This document shows, piece after piece, positions 6,885 to 14,676 of a DNA stretch of 45,776 bases. The stretch lies in assembly GCF_900115735.1 (NCBI RefSeq), contig NZ_FOXO01000031.1, positions 1-45,776 on the forward strand. The letters are read 5' to 3'. How positions within the stretch are numbered: position 1 is the stretch's first letter; every line of letters begins with the position of its first letter. The stretch comes from Butyrivibrio proteoclasticus (lineage in GTDB: Bacteria; Bacillota; Clostridia; Lachnospirales; Lachnospiraceae). Both the position numbers and the translations under genes were made by a program. The notes beneath the pieces were generated by a model. That model saw only the letters and a program-made list of their open reading frames with translations, did no database searches and had not been told where the DNA came from.

Positions 6885-7050
6885 CTAGTGTGGCTGTTTT
6901 TATATTTCTCGACTATATTGCTTAGATATAATTTGCAATCTACAAGGCGGAAGATGGAGTCGATGGGCGTCCATCGACGACTGATGACAACGCAGTAGAT
7001 TCAAATTATAGCAAGCATATAGTCGAGTTAATATAAAACAGCTACACTAG
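6885..7050. repeat. Long imperfect palindrome downstream of rnfB
   Basis: The arms at 6885-6943 and 6995-7050 are near-complementary over 56-59 nt, starting CTAGTGT and ending ACACTAG. They enclose a central stretch with its own perfect hairpin, GTCGATGG-GCGT-CCATCGAC at 6959-6978. It lies 25 nt past the rnfB stop. It could act as an unusually long 3' stabiliser or terminator of the rnf transcript, or be a MITE-like insertion. The pairing is direct; the role is not known. Confidence 0.75.
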
Positions 7051-7075
7051 TCTACATGATTAATCTCTTATTCTT

Positions 7076-7873
7076 TTAAGATATCTTATGAATAGCTTTC
7101 TTAGGACACTTCTCTACACATGTACCGCAATGTGTGCACTTCTCCTGATCGATGGTTGCCACATTGTTTTCCACAGTGATTGCGCCGGCAGGACAGTTCT
7201 TTTCACAAATATGGCAGGCAATACATCCAACCTTGCAATATCCGTTAACAAGCTTACCCATATCCTGTGATTTGCAGGCAACTGATTCCTGTGCTGAATA
7301 TGGAATAAGATCAATGAGGTGTCTTGGGCAGATGTCTATACACTTTCCGCAAGCCTTACAATTCTCTTTATCCACAACCGCTACGCCATTAACCACATGT
7401 ATCGCATCAAACTGGCAAACCTGTACGCAGCTCCCGCCGCCAAGGCATCCATAAGAACAGGTCTTTGAACCGCCGCCCGGAGCCTGCGACTGAAGTCTAC
7501 AGTCTGAAACGCCTTTGTACTCATATTTCTGAGCTGCATTTTCACAATCACCATTACAATGAACAAATGCAACCTGCCTCTCTGTCTCAACAGCTTCAAC
7601 TCCCATTATCTCTGAGATTGCTGCCGCAACAGGAGCACCACCAACAGGGCACTGATTAACTGCTGCCTCGCCTTTAGCTATGGCGGCCGCACAACCTGAA
7701 CATCCGGGGAAGCCGCATCCACCGCAGTTATTACCAGGAAGTGCCTCTAAAATAGCAGCTTCTTTTTCATCCACATCAACATGCAGTTTCATGTCTGCCA
7801 GTCCAAGGATAAGACCAATCACAATTCCTACACCGGCTACAACTGCTGTTGCAATGATAATTCCATAGGTCAT
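7076..7873 (-). CDS. rnfB: Rnf complex subunit RnfB (ferredoxin-interacting iron-sulfur protein)
   Basis: RnfB is the electron entry subunit of the membrane Rnf complex, which oxidises reduced ferredoxin, reduces NAD+ and pumps Na+ or H+. The N-terminal helix (residues 1-25, VVAGVGIVIGLILGL) anchors it in the membrane. A [4Fe-4S] motif follows, CGGCGFPGC with Cys upstream and downstream, then a Cys-rich middle part. Three ferredoxin-type CxxCxxCxxxC clusters lie in the C-terminal 120 residues (CKACGKCIDICP, CIACHICEKNCP, CTHCGTCVEKCP). At 265 aa it is of normal clostridial size. The start follows AGGAGA. It is last in rnfCDGEAB, but unlike the other genes it is separated from its neighbour by about 190 nt holding a structured RNA element. 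Confidence 0.95.
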   Translation of the reverse strand: MTYGIIIATAVVAGVGIVIGLILGLADMKLHVDVDEKEAAILEALPGNNCGGCGFPGCSGCAAAIAKGEAAVNQCPVGGAPVAAAISEIMGVEAVETERQVAFVHCNGDCENAAQKYEYKGVSDCRLQSQAPGGGSKTCSYGCLGGGSCVQVCQFDAIHVVNGVAVVDKENCKACGKCIDICPRHLIDLIPYSAQESVACKSQDMGKLVNGYCKVGCIACHICEKNCPAGAITVENNVATIDQEKCTHCGTCVEKCPKKAIHKIS

Positions 7874-7911
7874 AGTCTTTTATCTCCTATTATTATTATA
7901 GAGTGATATAC

Positions 7912-8050
7912 GGATTGCTCCACTTCGTTTTCGCAATCCTACATACATTCGGAACACGATATGCTCATTAAATTCGCATATCTTTATTCCTCATGTATGT
8001 TCGGTCTTCGAGGTTACAAGTATATGCATGCAAGCATGCATACTTGTAAC
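7912..8050 (-). ncRNA. Structured RNA element X upstream of rnfB
   Basis: Between rnfA and rnfB, ending 38 nt before the rnfB start. It contains four stems in the minus-strand transcript: a 17-bp hairpin at 8013-8050 (bulged, GCATGC-rich apex); an 8-bp stem ATGTATGT/ACATACAT (7941-7948 with 7993-8000) enclosing a 7-bp stem GATATGC/GCATATC (7958-7964 with 7976-7982); and GGATTGC/GCAATCC (7912-7918 with 7933-7939). A related element with compensatory changes precedes the GH28 gene (28720-28846). It may be a cis-regulatory RNA or an interspersed structured repeat. Confidence 0.65.
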
Positions 8051-8067
8051 TTCTCATCCCTTATCAC

Positions 8068-8655
8068 TCACTTCAAAGCTGAGAATCCGGTAAATGCGAT
8101 AGCCATAAGTCCTGATGTCAAAAGAACCATTGGCATTCCCTTAAATGGTGCAGGGATGTCATTGTATTCCATTTTTTCACGAAGACCTGCCAGAATTACA
8201 ATAGAAATTGTAAAACCAATAGCTGTGGCGAAACCGCAAATTGTACTCTCAAGAATTGTGTATCCATCAGTTACGTTATTGAGTGCAACACCGAGAACTG
8301 CACAGTTTGTTGTAATAAGAGGAAGATATACACCAAGCGCCTGATATAAGGAAACGATGTATTTCTTCAGAATCATCTCTACGAACTGAACCAGCATGGC
8401 AATTACCAGGATGAACACAATAGTCTGAAGATATGAAAGATCCAGTGGATTTAAAATAAACTTATAAATTATACTGCACACCAGTGAAGCAAGTGTGATA
8501 ACGAAGATACATGCGCCACCCATTCCAAGAGCTGTATCTGTTTTCTTTGAAACACCAAGGAACGGACAAAGTCCAAGGAACTGGCTAAGTACTACGTTAT
8601 TAATAAGTGAAGCTGAGATCATCAGCCCAATTAAACTAAGTATTGTCTCTCCCAT
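8068..8655 (-). CDS. rnfA: Rnf complex subunit RnfA
   Basis: An integral membrane subunit of the ferredoxin:NAD+ oxidoreductase ion pump. The 195-aa sequence is almost wholly hydrophobic with about six transmembrane helices. It shows the RnfA/NqrE signature near residue 20 (NNVVLSQFLGLCPFLGVSK), whose Cys belongs to the pair that, together with RnfE, binds an intramembrane iron-sulfur centre, and a second Cys region, TTNCAVLGVALNN, near residue 110. RnfA and RnfE are inverted-topology homologues. The gene starts 2 nt after the rnfE stop, so the two are translationally coupled. Confidence 0.95.
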   Translation of the reverse strand: MGETILSLIGLMISASLINNVVLSQFLGLCPFLGVSKKTDTALGMGGACIFVITLASLVCSIIYKFILNPLDLSYLQTIVFILVIAMLVQFVEMILKKYIVSLYQALGVYLPLITTNCAVLGVALNNVTDGYTILESTICGFATAIGFTISIVILAGLREKMEYNDIPAPFKGMPMVLLTSGLMAIAFTGFSALK

Positions 8656-8657
8656 GA

Positions 8658-9428
8658 TTACTTAGCCTCCTTTTCTGCTGCAATCTTATCAGCCGCTTTT
8701 TCTTCAGCTGAGCCGCAGCAACCCTCGCCAAATTTTGAAGTATCCTTGCCTTTCTTGGCCATGTTTGATTTGATCTTGTTCATGATAGCAATCAGGAATG
8801 CAAGAACAAAGAAGGCTCCGGCCTGCTGTACAAAGATGCTGATTGGCTGATATCCGGAAAGGAATGCACCAACTGGTCCGGGAACAACTGTACCTGCTCC
8901 AAGGATCTGAACATCAAAAGCTGTGCCTGCTCCGACAAATTCACGAATAAGGCCAATAACAGTGATAGCACAGGTAAATCCGATTCCCATTCCTATTCCA
9001 TCAAAGAAAGCCGGAACGACGCCGTGCTTACTTGCGTATGCTTCTGCTCTGCCAAAAATGATACAGTTAACAACGATAAGTGGAATATATACACCAAGTG
9101 CGCTGTTAAGTGCCGGTACATAGGCCTGCATAAGAAGCTGAACCAATGTAACGAATGAAGCAATAACTACGATAAATGAAGGAATTCTTACAGTTCCCGG
9201 AATTACCTTACGAAGAGCGGAAATAACCGCATTACTAAGCGCCAATACAAAAGTTGTTGCAAGTCCCATTCCGAGACCATTTATTGCTGATGATGTTACT
9301 GCCAGGGTAGGGCACATACCGATCATCAACACAAGAGTAGGGTTTTCAGCTACAAGGCCGTTAAAAAATCTCTCTAAAGGAGTATCTTTCTTAAATCCTA
9401 AAGCGCCCGTTTTTACATCTGCACTCAT
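8658..9428 (-). CDS. rnfE: Rnf complex subunit RnfE
   Basis: A membrane subunit homologous to NqrD. Residues 10-205 hold about six transmembrane helices with the Cys-containing LMIGMCPTLAVTSSAINGLGMG and VVNCIIFGRAEAYA blocks that mirror those of RnfA. The protein has an extra charged C-terminal tail of about 40 residues. This tail contains CCGSAEEKAADKIAAEKEAK, an Ala/Lys/Glu-rich extension with a vicinal Cys pair that is longer than in the shortest RnfE proteins and probably lies in the cytoplasm. Its start codon overlaps the rnfG stop (ATGA type), so translation is coupled. Confidence 0.94.
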   Translation of the reverse strand: MSADVKTGALGFKKDTPLERFFNGLVAENPTLVLMIGMCPTLAVTSSAINGLGMGLATTFVLALSNAVISALRKVIPGTVRIPSFIVVIASFVTLVQLLMQAYVPALNSALGVYIPLIVVNCIIFGRAEAYASKHGVVPAFFDGIGMGIGFTCAITVIGLIREFVGAGTAFDVQILGAGTVVPGPVGAFLSGYQPISIFVQQAGAFFVLAFLIAIMNKIKSNMAKKGKDTSKFGEGCCGSAEEKAADKIAAEKEAK

Positions 9429-10036
9429 GACTGACCTCCTTTCAAAACATTCTCAAAATAGTTCACAGCTGCATTCACACCATTAGTTACGGCTCTTGAG
9501 GTGATCGTTGCACCTGAAATAGCCTCGATCTGTGTGGCTGAATCTGTCATCTGACCATTCTTAACAACTGAGAACTGCTGAGCATTTTTGTCAACGAACT
9601 GTGGAACAAGCACCTTTTCTGCATTCATTCCAAGTCCGGGAGTTTCAGCAATTGAAATGATTGAAATACCATTTACATTTCCATCATTTGTAATACCAAC
9701 TGTGTAAGTAATGAAATCGCCATATCCTTTTGAGCTTACCTGAATGACATATCCAAGAGCTGCACCTGAAGCATCCACTGCCTCTTTTACGCTCTCAATA
9801 GTAACTCCCGGGAATGCTGCACCAGCCTGCTGTGCGCCGGCTTCATCAATCTCTGTATCATTGAATGTTGCCGCTGCTGCGAATACTGACTGGTTTGCTT
9901 TATCCTGCGCAAGCTTTTCCTGATAAGCTATAGGCGCTTTTGTCACCTGGTATACAACTCCAAGAAGTACACCTGCAACTAAAGTAATTGCAAAAAGAAT
10001 CAGGGCGTTTTTAATCATGCTCTTTGTATCGTTCAT
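9425..10036 (-). CDS. rnfG: Rnf complex subunit RnfG (covalent FMN protein)
   Basis: RnfG passes electrons through a covalently bound FMN on the outer face of the membrane. The 203-aa protein has one N-terminal transmembrane helix (ALILFAITLVAGVLLGVVYQVT) and an extracytoplasmic FMN-binding domain. The attachment motif AISGATITSRAV is near residue 170; the second Thr of SGATIT is the expected phosphoester-FMN site. The open frame extends eight codons further upstream, but AAGGAGG lies 9 nt before the Met chosen here, and this start falls 1 nt after the rnfD stop, as expected in a tight operon. Confidence 0.94.
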   Translation of the reverse strand: MNDTKSMIKNALILFAITLVAGVLLGVVYQVTKAPIAYQEKLAQDKANQSVFAAAATFNDTEIDEAGAQQAGAAFPGVTIESVKEAVDASGAALGYVIQVSSKGYGDFITYTVGITNDGNVNGISIISIAETPGLGMNAEKVLVPQFVDKNAQQFSVVKNGQMTDSATQIEAISGATITSRAVTNGVNAAVNYFENVLKGGQS

Positions 10037-10037
10037 G

Positions 10038-10982
10038 TTATTTCGCCTCCTTTTTTGCAACTCTCTTTATACCAAAGGCTCTTGGAATAGTGAACTTCTC
10101 GATAAGTGGAACAAGAAGGTTTGAAATGATGATTGCATATGAAACGCCTTCTGCATTTGCTCCGAATATACGGAATATTCCGGTCAAAAGACCTAATATA
10201 AAGCCATAGATATATCTTCCCTTGGTAGTGATAGGACATGTTACATAATCAGTTGCCATAAAGAAGGCACCAAGCATAAGTCCGCCACCTGCAAGGTGTG
10301 CTGAAATATAGGACCAGTTAAATCCATATCCTCCAAAAAGACCTACGAAAATAATGAAGGTGATTATGTAAGTAAATGGAATTACGTAATCGATAATGTC
10401 TATTGCAAAAAGGATCATCGCACCGATTGCAATGCAGAGCATTGATGTCTCACCGATAGTACCTGCTGTTCTACCAATGAGCATATCCATTACGTTAACC
10501 TCTACACCATTCTTCAAATTGGCAAGTGGTGTAGCTCCTGTGTAAGTATCTGTAACGAAGTTGGTCATGATAGCCGGGAAAGAAATAACCAAAAAGCATC
10601 TTCCACCAAGTGCCGGGTTCATAAAGTTCTGACCAAGTCCGCCAAAGAGCTGCTTAACAAGGATAATTGCAAAGATGCCTCCAATGATTGGGATCCAGAA
10701 CGGAACTGTTGATGGAAGGTTAAGCCCCAGCAAAAGTCCTGTTACTACCGCGGAGAAATCTCCAATAGTTATCGGCTTGTGCATTGCTTTTTCATAAATG
10801 AACTCTGAAAGCACACAGGAAGCAACCGATAACAAAATAATAATTAGTGCATCCAAGCCAAAGTTATAGATACCAAAACCTGTTGCAGGCAAAAGAGCTA
10901 TCACAACCCACATCATAATATTTGAAGTAGTGGTTTTGGATCTCACATGGGGATTGGATGATACGCTTCTTAAATCACTCAT
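10038..10982 (-). CDS. rnfD: Rnf complex subunit RnfD (covalent FMN protein)
   Basis: A membrane subunit homologous to NqrB that carries a second covalently bound FMN. The 314-aa protein has about ten hydrophobic helices. The flavin attachment motif TGATPLANLKNG lies near residue 150, with its second Thr as the expected FMN link. GGRCFLVISFPAIMTNF before it and ATDYVTCPITTKGRYIYGFILG near the end are also conserved in the family. The gene lies between rnfC (15-nt gap) and rnfG (1-nt gap). Its last codons contain the Shine-Dalgarno sequence of rnfG. Confidence 0.95.
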   Translation of the reverse strand: MSDLRSVSSNPHVRSKTTTSNIMMWVVIALLPATGFGIYNFGLDALIIILLSVASCVLSEFIYEKAMHKPITIGDFSAVVTGLLLGLNLPSTVPFWIPIIGGIFAIILVKQLFGGLGQNFMNPALGGRCFLVISFPAIMTNFVTDTYTGATPLANLKNGVEVNVMDMLIGRTAGTIGETSMLCIAIGAMILFAIDIIDYVIPFTYIITFIIFVGLFGGYGFNWSYISAHLAGGGLMLGAFFMATDYVTCPITTKGRYIYGFILGLLTGIFRIFGANAEGVSYAIIISNLLVPLIEKFTIPRAFGIKRVAKKEAK

Positions 10983-10997
10983 CTTATCTCGTCCCCC

Positions 10998-12314
10998 TTA
11001 CTTTTTTCTTTTTCCGAGCTGTATTTTTCTCATGCCCTTAATGAGCTGAGTAAGCTGGCGTCTTGCCGGACAAATATAACTACAGCATCCACATTCGCAG
11101 CATTCCATTCCATACATATCAAGGAATGCCTTCTCATCACCATGTTCTACAGCATCTGCCAGATTCTTTGGAATAAGTCTTTCAGGACATGCCTCAACAC
11201 AACGCGCACAATTAATACATGCACTTGGCTCAAACTCTGCCACTTCGTCCTTAGTAAGACAGGTAAGTGCTGAAGCTGTCTTTGTTGTAGGAATGTCGAG
11301 ATCAAAGATTGCAAATCCCATCATAGGACCGCCTGAAATGATCTTGGCTGGTTCTGTCTTAAATCCTCCTGCATCCTCTAATAGCTCTTTATAATTGGTT
11401 CCGATTCTTACCTTATAGTTTCTTGGATCTGTGACAGCGTCACCGGTAATGGTAACAATTCTCTCCATGAGAGGACGTCCCTCTTTTACCGCTCTGCACA
11501 CAGCACAAAGAGTATCAACATTATCAACGATACATCCAGCATCTGCCGGAAGCATTGAAGAGTTGATCTCTCTACCTGTAACTGCATAGATAAGCATACG
11601 CTCAGCACCCTCAGGATACTTTGTCTTGACGGGCTTAACGCTTATCTTTTCCTCATCTTTTGTTAATTCTTTGAATTTTGCGATTGCATCAGGCTTATTA
11701 TCCTCAATTGCAAGAATTCCTCTCGCATTAGGGAAAATACTAACCGCAATCTTAAGACCTTCCAACAAAAGCTCAGGCTCTTCGATCATACGCCTGTAGT
11801 CGGAAGTCAGATATGGCTCACACTCAGAGCAGTTCGCGATAACATAGTCGATCTTATCCGGCTCTTTTGGTGAAAATTTAACAGCAGTTGGGAATCCTGC
11901 ACCTCCCATACCAACGACACCAGCCTCGCGAACAGCTGCAATCTTGTCCTCGGCGGTCATTTCTTCGTACGGTTTTAATGGCTTAAATTCCACTTCGTCA
12001 TACTTACCATCGTTTTCAACTATGATGCTGTCACACATAGCTCCTGTTGCAAGACGCCTTGGCTCAATTGCCTTGACTGTTCCTGAAACAGTTGCATAGA
12101 TTGGCGCAGAAACAAAGCCACCTGCTTCTGCAATCTTCTGTCCTGTAAGAACATGATCCCCAACAGCAACGATTGGTTTAGCCGGTGCACCTATATGCTG
12201 TGATATCGGATACACCAAATCCCCTTTAGGGAGGACTGATTTGATGGGCTTATCCTTGGATAATTCCTTACCTTCGTAAGGATGGATTCCGCCCGTAAAT
12301 GTACCTCTTGCCAT
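10998..12314 (-). CDS. rnfC: Rnf complex subunit RnfC (NADH-binding)
   Basis: RnfC is the peripheral cytoplasmic subunit that reduces NAD+. The 438-aa protein has an N-terminal barrel-sandwich domain starting GGIHPYEGKELSKDKPI, and a Rossmann-like NADH/FMN region with GVVGMGGAGFPTAVKF near residue 135. Two ferredoxin-type clusters lie near residues 365-415 (CINCARCVEACPERL and CCECGCCSYICPARRQ), each supplying ligands for a [4Fe-4S] centre. The length is normal for clostridial RnfC, which lacks the long Ala-rich tail of gamma-proteobacterial forms. It is the first gene of rnfCDGEAB and is preceded by about 300 nt of A/T-rich leader with a hairpin. Confidence 0.95.
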   Translation of the reverse strand: MARGTFTGGIHPYEGKELSKDKPIKSVLPKGDLVYPISQHIGAPAKPIVAVGDHVLTGQKIAEAGGFVSAPIYATVSGTVKAIEPRRLATGAMCDSIIVENDGKYDEVEFKPLKPYEEMTAEDKIAAVREAGVVGMGGAGFPTAVKFSPKEPDKIDYVIANCSECEPYLTSDYRRMIEEPELLLEGLKIAVSIFPNARGILAIEDNKPDAIAKFKELTKDEEKISVKPVKTKYPEGAERMLIYAVTGREINSSMLPADAGCIVDNVDTLCAVCRAVKEGRPLMERIVTITGDAVTDPRNYKVRIGTNYKELLEDAGGFKTEPAKIISGGPMMGFAIFDLDIPTTKTASALTCLTKDEVAEFEPSACINCARCVEACPERLIPKNLADAVEHGDEKAFLDMYGMECCECGCCSYICPARRQLTQLIKGMRKIQLGKRKK

Positions 12315-12623
12315 CTCCTACCCTTCTTTCATATTTTTGTTTATAGTAAAAGTGCTGAACCTATCCCAGCACTTAATACTACTTATACAATTATACTAAA
12401 TTTTGTACAAGATTGCTTGATTAATATCAAAATAATCTATCAATTTTTAAGGTGTTATTTAATTGAAATACACTTTATTTAATCAGTTTAATTGACTATA
12501 TATTGTATAATGTAACATTTTACCCTATAAGTCGTTTTATATATGCGTTAGCTTTAACTCTGCATATAAAAAGAGCCTCGTCTTGAGGCCCTTATTGTTT
12601 TTCTTCAATCACCTATGAATCCC
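12315..12623 (-). promoter_or_regulatory. rnf operon leader and promoter region
   Basis: This 309-nt stretch has no gene. On the minus strand TATAAT at 12395-12390 is a good -10 box with only a weak -35. Downstream of it, 36 nt before rnfC, AAGTGCTG (12374-12367) pairs with CAGCACTT (12357-12350) followed by TTACTATA, a possible leader attenuator. The right end holds the terminator of the upstream gene. The remainder is A/T-rich without further clear structure. Confidence 0.45.
12573..12591 (-). terminator. Terminator of the RNase H-like exonuclease gene
   Basis: On the minus strand GGGCCTC, loop AAGAC, GAGGCTC (one mismatch), then TTTTTATA. It lies 33 nt past the stop codon at 12624. Confidence 0.75.
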
Positions 12624-13811
12624 CTACAGTTCAAGCACATGTGCAATCACATGGCAAGCGTACAGGCTCATTGCAAACCTGCTCTTTTTCATATTCTCAT
12701 TAAGGTCAAAGAAAAATTTCTTATCGTTATAATCTGACTTAAAAAACGGAGCAAAACACAGATTCCATTCCTGTAAATACTGCCCCTCTTTTTTTGTGTA
12801 ACAATTCTCAGGTGATGCCTTTACTCTGTAATCTTTGTCCACAAAGCTGGCAATTGATTTATGCAAAGCTGTGTCTTCCTGTGGAAGATAGTAATAGTCC
12901 TTATAATTAGAATAGAAATACTTCAGTGTTGTTTCGTATAACGGAACTCTGAGAACTGCTTCAGTTCCATCAATCTTGAAATAACATCCGTCAAGATTTC
13001 CTGAAAGCGAAGAAGGAAGAGGCTTCGGAACTGCCAGTTTCATGTAAACTTCCTTTTTCTGTGTTCCATCAATGTCGTTATAGTAGTTGGCCTGAACTTT
13101 TTTAGCGCGGACAGGCAACAGCTCAAGTAATTCTTCCGATGATGGAATCTCTGCGTCAGTTCTGATTGCTTCTTTAGGAAGCTTTGAAAAAGAATTAAAG
13201 AACTCCTTGTACTTAAGCATTGTAAGAACATCAAACATTCCTTTGACATCTTCAAAATTGTGAAGCATGAGGAGCTTTAACTTCTCAGCATCTTTGGAAA
13301 CAGTATAGTCCTGATAAACTGGAATAAGCTTTCCTCCATCATATTTATCTTCTCTCTGAATACCCAAATATAGCTCAATTGTCTTTTGCTTACAGTCAAG
13401 AAGCCCCAACTGCTTTTTATAAGGCTTTACCTCCTTATAAATATCAAGGGAGCTCATATGTGCAAACGGATTCGGAAGTTCATACTTTTCAAATTTGGAT
13501 AAAAGAAAAGGAATATCAAATCTATCACCATTAAAATGGATAAGTATCTTATACTCCTTAGAGAATTCAATAAATGCCTCAAGAATTTCTTTTTCCTGAT
13601 CAGGTGTTTCAGCAAAAAACTGACAGACATGCCAGTTACCATTGTCATAGTAAGCACATCCTATAAGGTATATATCAGCACTCCTAGGAGAAAGCCCAGT
13701 AGTTTCTATATCAATAAAAAGAAAATCCTCCGGCTTGCAGTTTAACAGATCCGGCAAAGTCCTGACAAAATGACTACCAGAAAGAACAATTCCCTCACTA
13801 GTCTTAATCAT
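12624..13811 (-). CDS. Ribonuclease H-like 3'-5' exonuclease domain protein (YprB-type)
   Basis: A predicted metal-dependent nuclease with a DEDD-type RNase H-like fold in the N-terminal 200 residues. Exo I is FLFIDIETTGLSP (Asp34 and Glu36 in DIET), Exo II is the LIHFNGDRFDIPFL segment, and Exo III is the LLMLHNFEDVKGM segment, whose Asp completes the metal site. The fold matches the ribonuclease_H_2/YprB family found in Firmicutes. The C-terminal 170 residues have no motif I recognise and contain many Tyr and Lys residues. The start follows GAGGAAA. The gene is monocistronic, ended by a hairpin at 12573-12591, and diverges from the HAD gene. The biological substrate is unknown. Confidence 0.8.
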   Translation of the reverse strand: MIKTSEGIVLSGSHFVRTLPDLLNCKPEDFLFIDIETTGLSPRSADIYLIGCAYYDNGNWHVCQFFAETPDQEKEILEAFIEFSKEYKILIHFNGDRFDIPFLLSKFEKYELPNPFAHMSSLDIYKEVKPYKKQLGLLDCKQKTIELYLGIQREDKYDGGKLIPVYQDYTVSKDAEKLKLLMLHNFEDVKGMFDVLTMLKYKEFFNSFSKLPKEAIRTDAEIPSSEELLELLPVRAKKVQANYYNDIDGTQKKEVYMKLAVPKPLPSSLSGNLDGCYFKIDGTEAVLRVPLYETTLKYFYSNYKDYYYLPQEDTALHKSIASFVDKDYRVKASPENCYTKKEGQYLQEWNLCFAPFFKSDYNDKKFFFDLNENMKKSRFAMSLYACHVIAHVLEL

Positions 13812-13940
13812 ACACGTTTCCTCTTTCGTAATAATACGAATCTCCTATGAAAAATATTTTATCAAATAGGTATAATAAAGCAAGCTTGTCATTCCATGGT
13901 AAAATGATTCAAACTGATTCATCTATTTATGGAGGCTCAA

Positions 13941-14603
13941 ATGGTAAAACAGTTCTTTTCACCTTACAAGGTCGCAATGTTTGATCTGGATGGAACACTC
14001 ACAGACTCCGGAAGAGCAATTACATCCTCCGTTGAGTATGCTCTGTCACAGTTTGGTATAACTGATCAGCCGCGCCAGAAACTGGAAACTTTCATTGGTC
14101 CATCTCTTTATGATTCATTTACAAGGGAATATCACATGAATGACGAGGACTGCAACAAGGCAGTAGCCCTTTACAGAGACATATACGAAAAAGAGCGAAT
14201 GTACGACGTTGATATATATGAAGGAATTCCAGAACTCCTTGAAACTCTGAAAGAAAAAGGCTTCACTGTTGTCTTGATCACCAGTAAACCTCTCGTTTTT
14301 GCAGAAAAAATACTTACTCGGATAGGTCTCGATAAATACTTTGACCACATGGTTGGCCCTACACTTTCTGACCACAGTTCTGACAAAAAGAGGCTCATTG
14401 AAACAGCCATTAGTACCTATAACCTGGAAAAAAAATCCTGCATAATGATTGGGGATACCGCCTATGATATAAAAGGTGCCGTAGATGCAGGCATAGACAG
14501 CATTGCCGTAACCTACGGCTATGGCAGCACATCAGCGATGATACGTGAAGGTGCAACATTCGTTGCAGATTCAGCAAAAGAGATTCTATCTTTTCTTTGC
14601 TGA
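13941..14603 (+). CDS. HAD-superfamily phosphatase, phosphoglycolate phosphatase-like
   Basis: A small cytoplasmic phosphatase of the Gph/PpaX type. Motif I is MFDLDGTLTDSG, with Asp nucleophile and acid/base. Motif II is VVLITSKP, with the Ser/Thr that binds phosphate. Lys in the following helix region serves as motif III, and IGDTAYDIKGA is motif IV. An alpha-helical C1 cap sits between motifs I and II. At 220 aa it is a usual size. Substrates in this family range from phosphoglycolate to pyrophosphate and cannot be told from sequence alone. An ATG at 13929 is in frame, but it overlaps the GGAGG site that serves the ATG at 13941, so the latter is chosen. The gene is transcribed alone on the plus strand. 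Confidence 0.88.
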   Translation: MVKQFFSPYKVAMFDLDGTLTDSGRAITSSVEYALSQFGITDQPRQKLETFIGPSLYDSFTREYHMNDEDCNKAVALYRDIYEKERMYDVDIYEGIPELLETLKEKGFTVVLITSKPLVFAEKILTRIGLDKYFDHMVGPTLSDHSSDKKRLIETAISTYNLEKKSCIMIGDTAYDIKGAVDAGIDSIAVTYGYGSTSAMIREGATFVADSAKEILSFLC

Positions 14604-14622
14604 TTGATATAACAAATACAAA

Positions 14623-14659
14623 GAGCGGTACGCAGATGAGACTCATCTGTGTGCCGCCC
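14623..14659. terminator. Bidirectional terminator between converging genes
   Basis: A long imperfect stem with GGTACGCAGATGAG and CTCATCTGTGTGCC arms. A residues lie to the left and CTTT to the right, between the HAD gene and the converging lipoprotein gene, so it can serve both. Confidence 0.7.
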
Positions 14660-14676
14660 TTTGTAGTCTATGTTAT

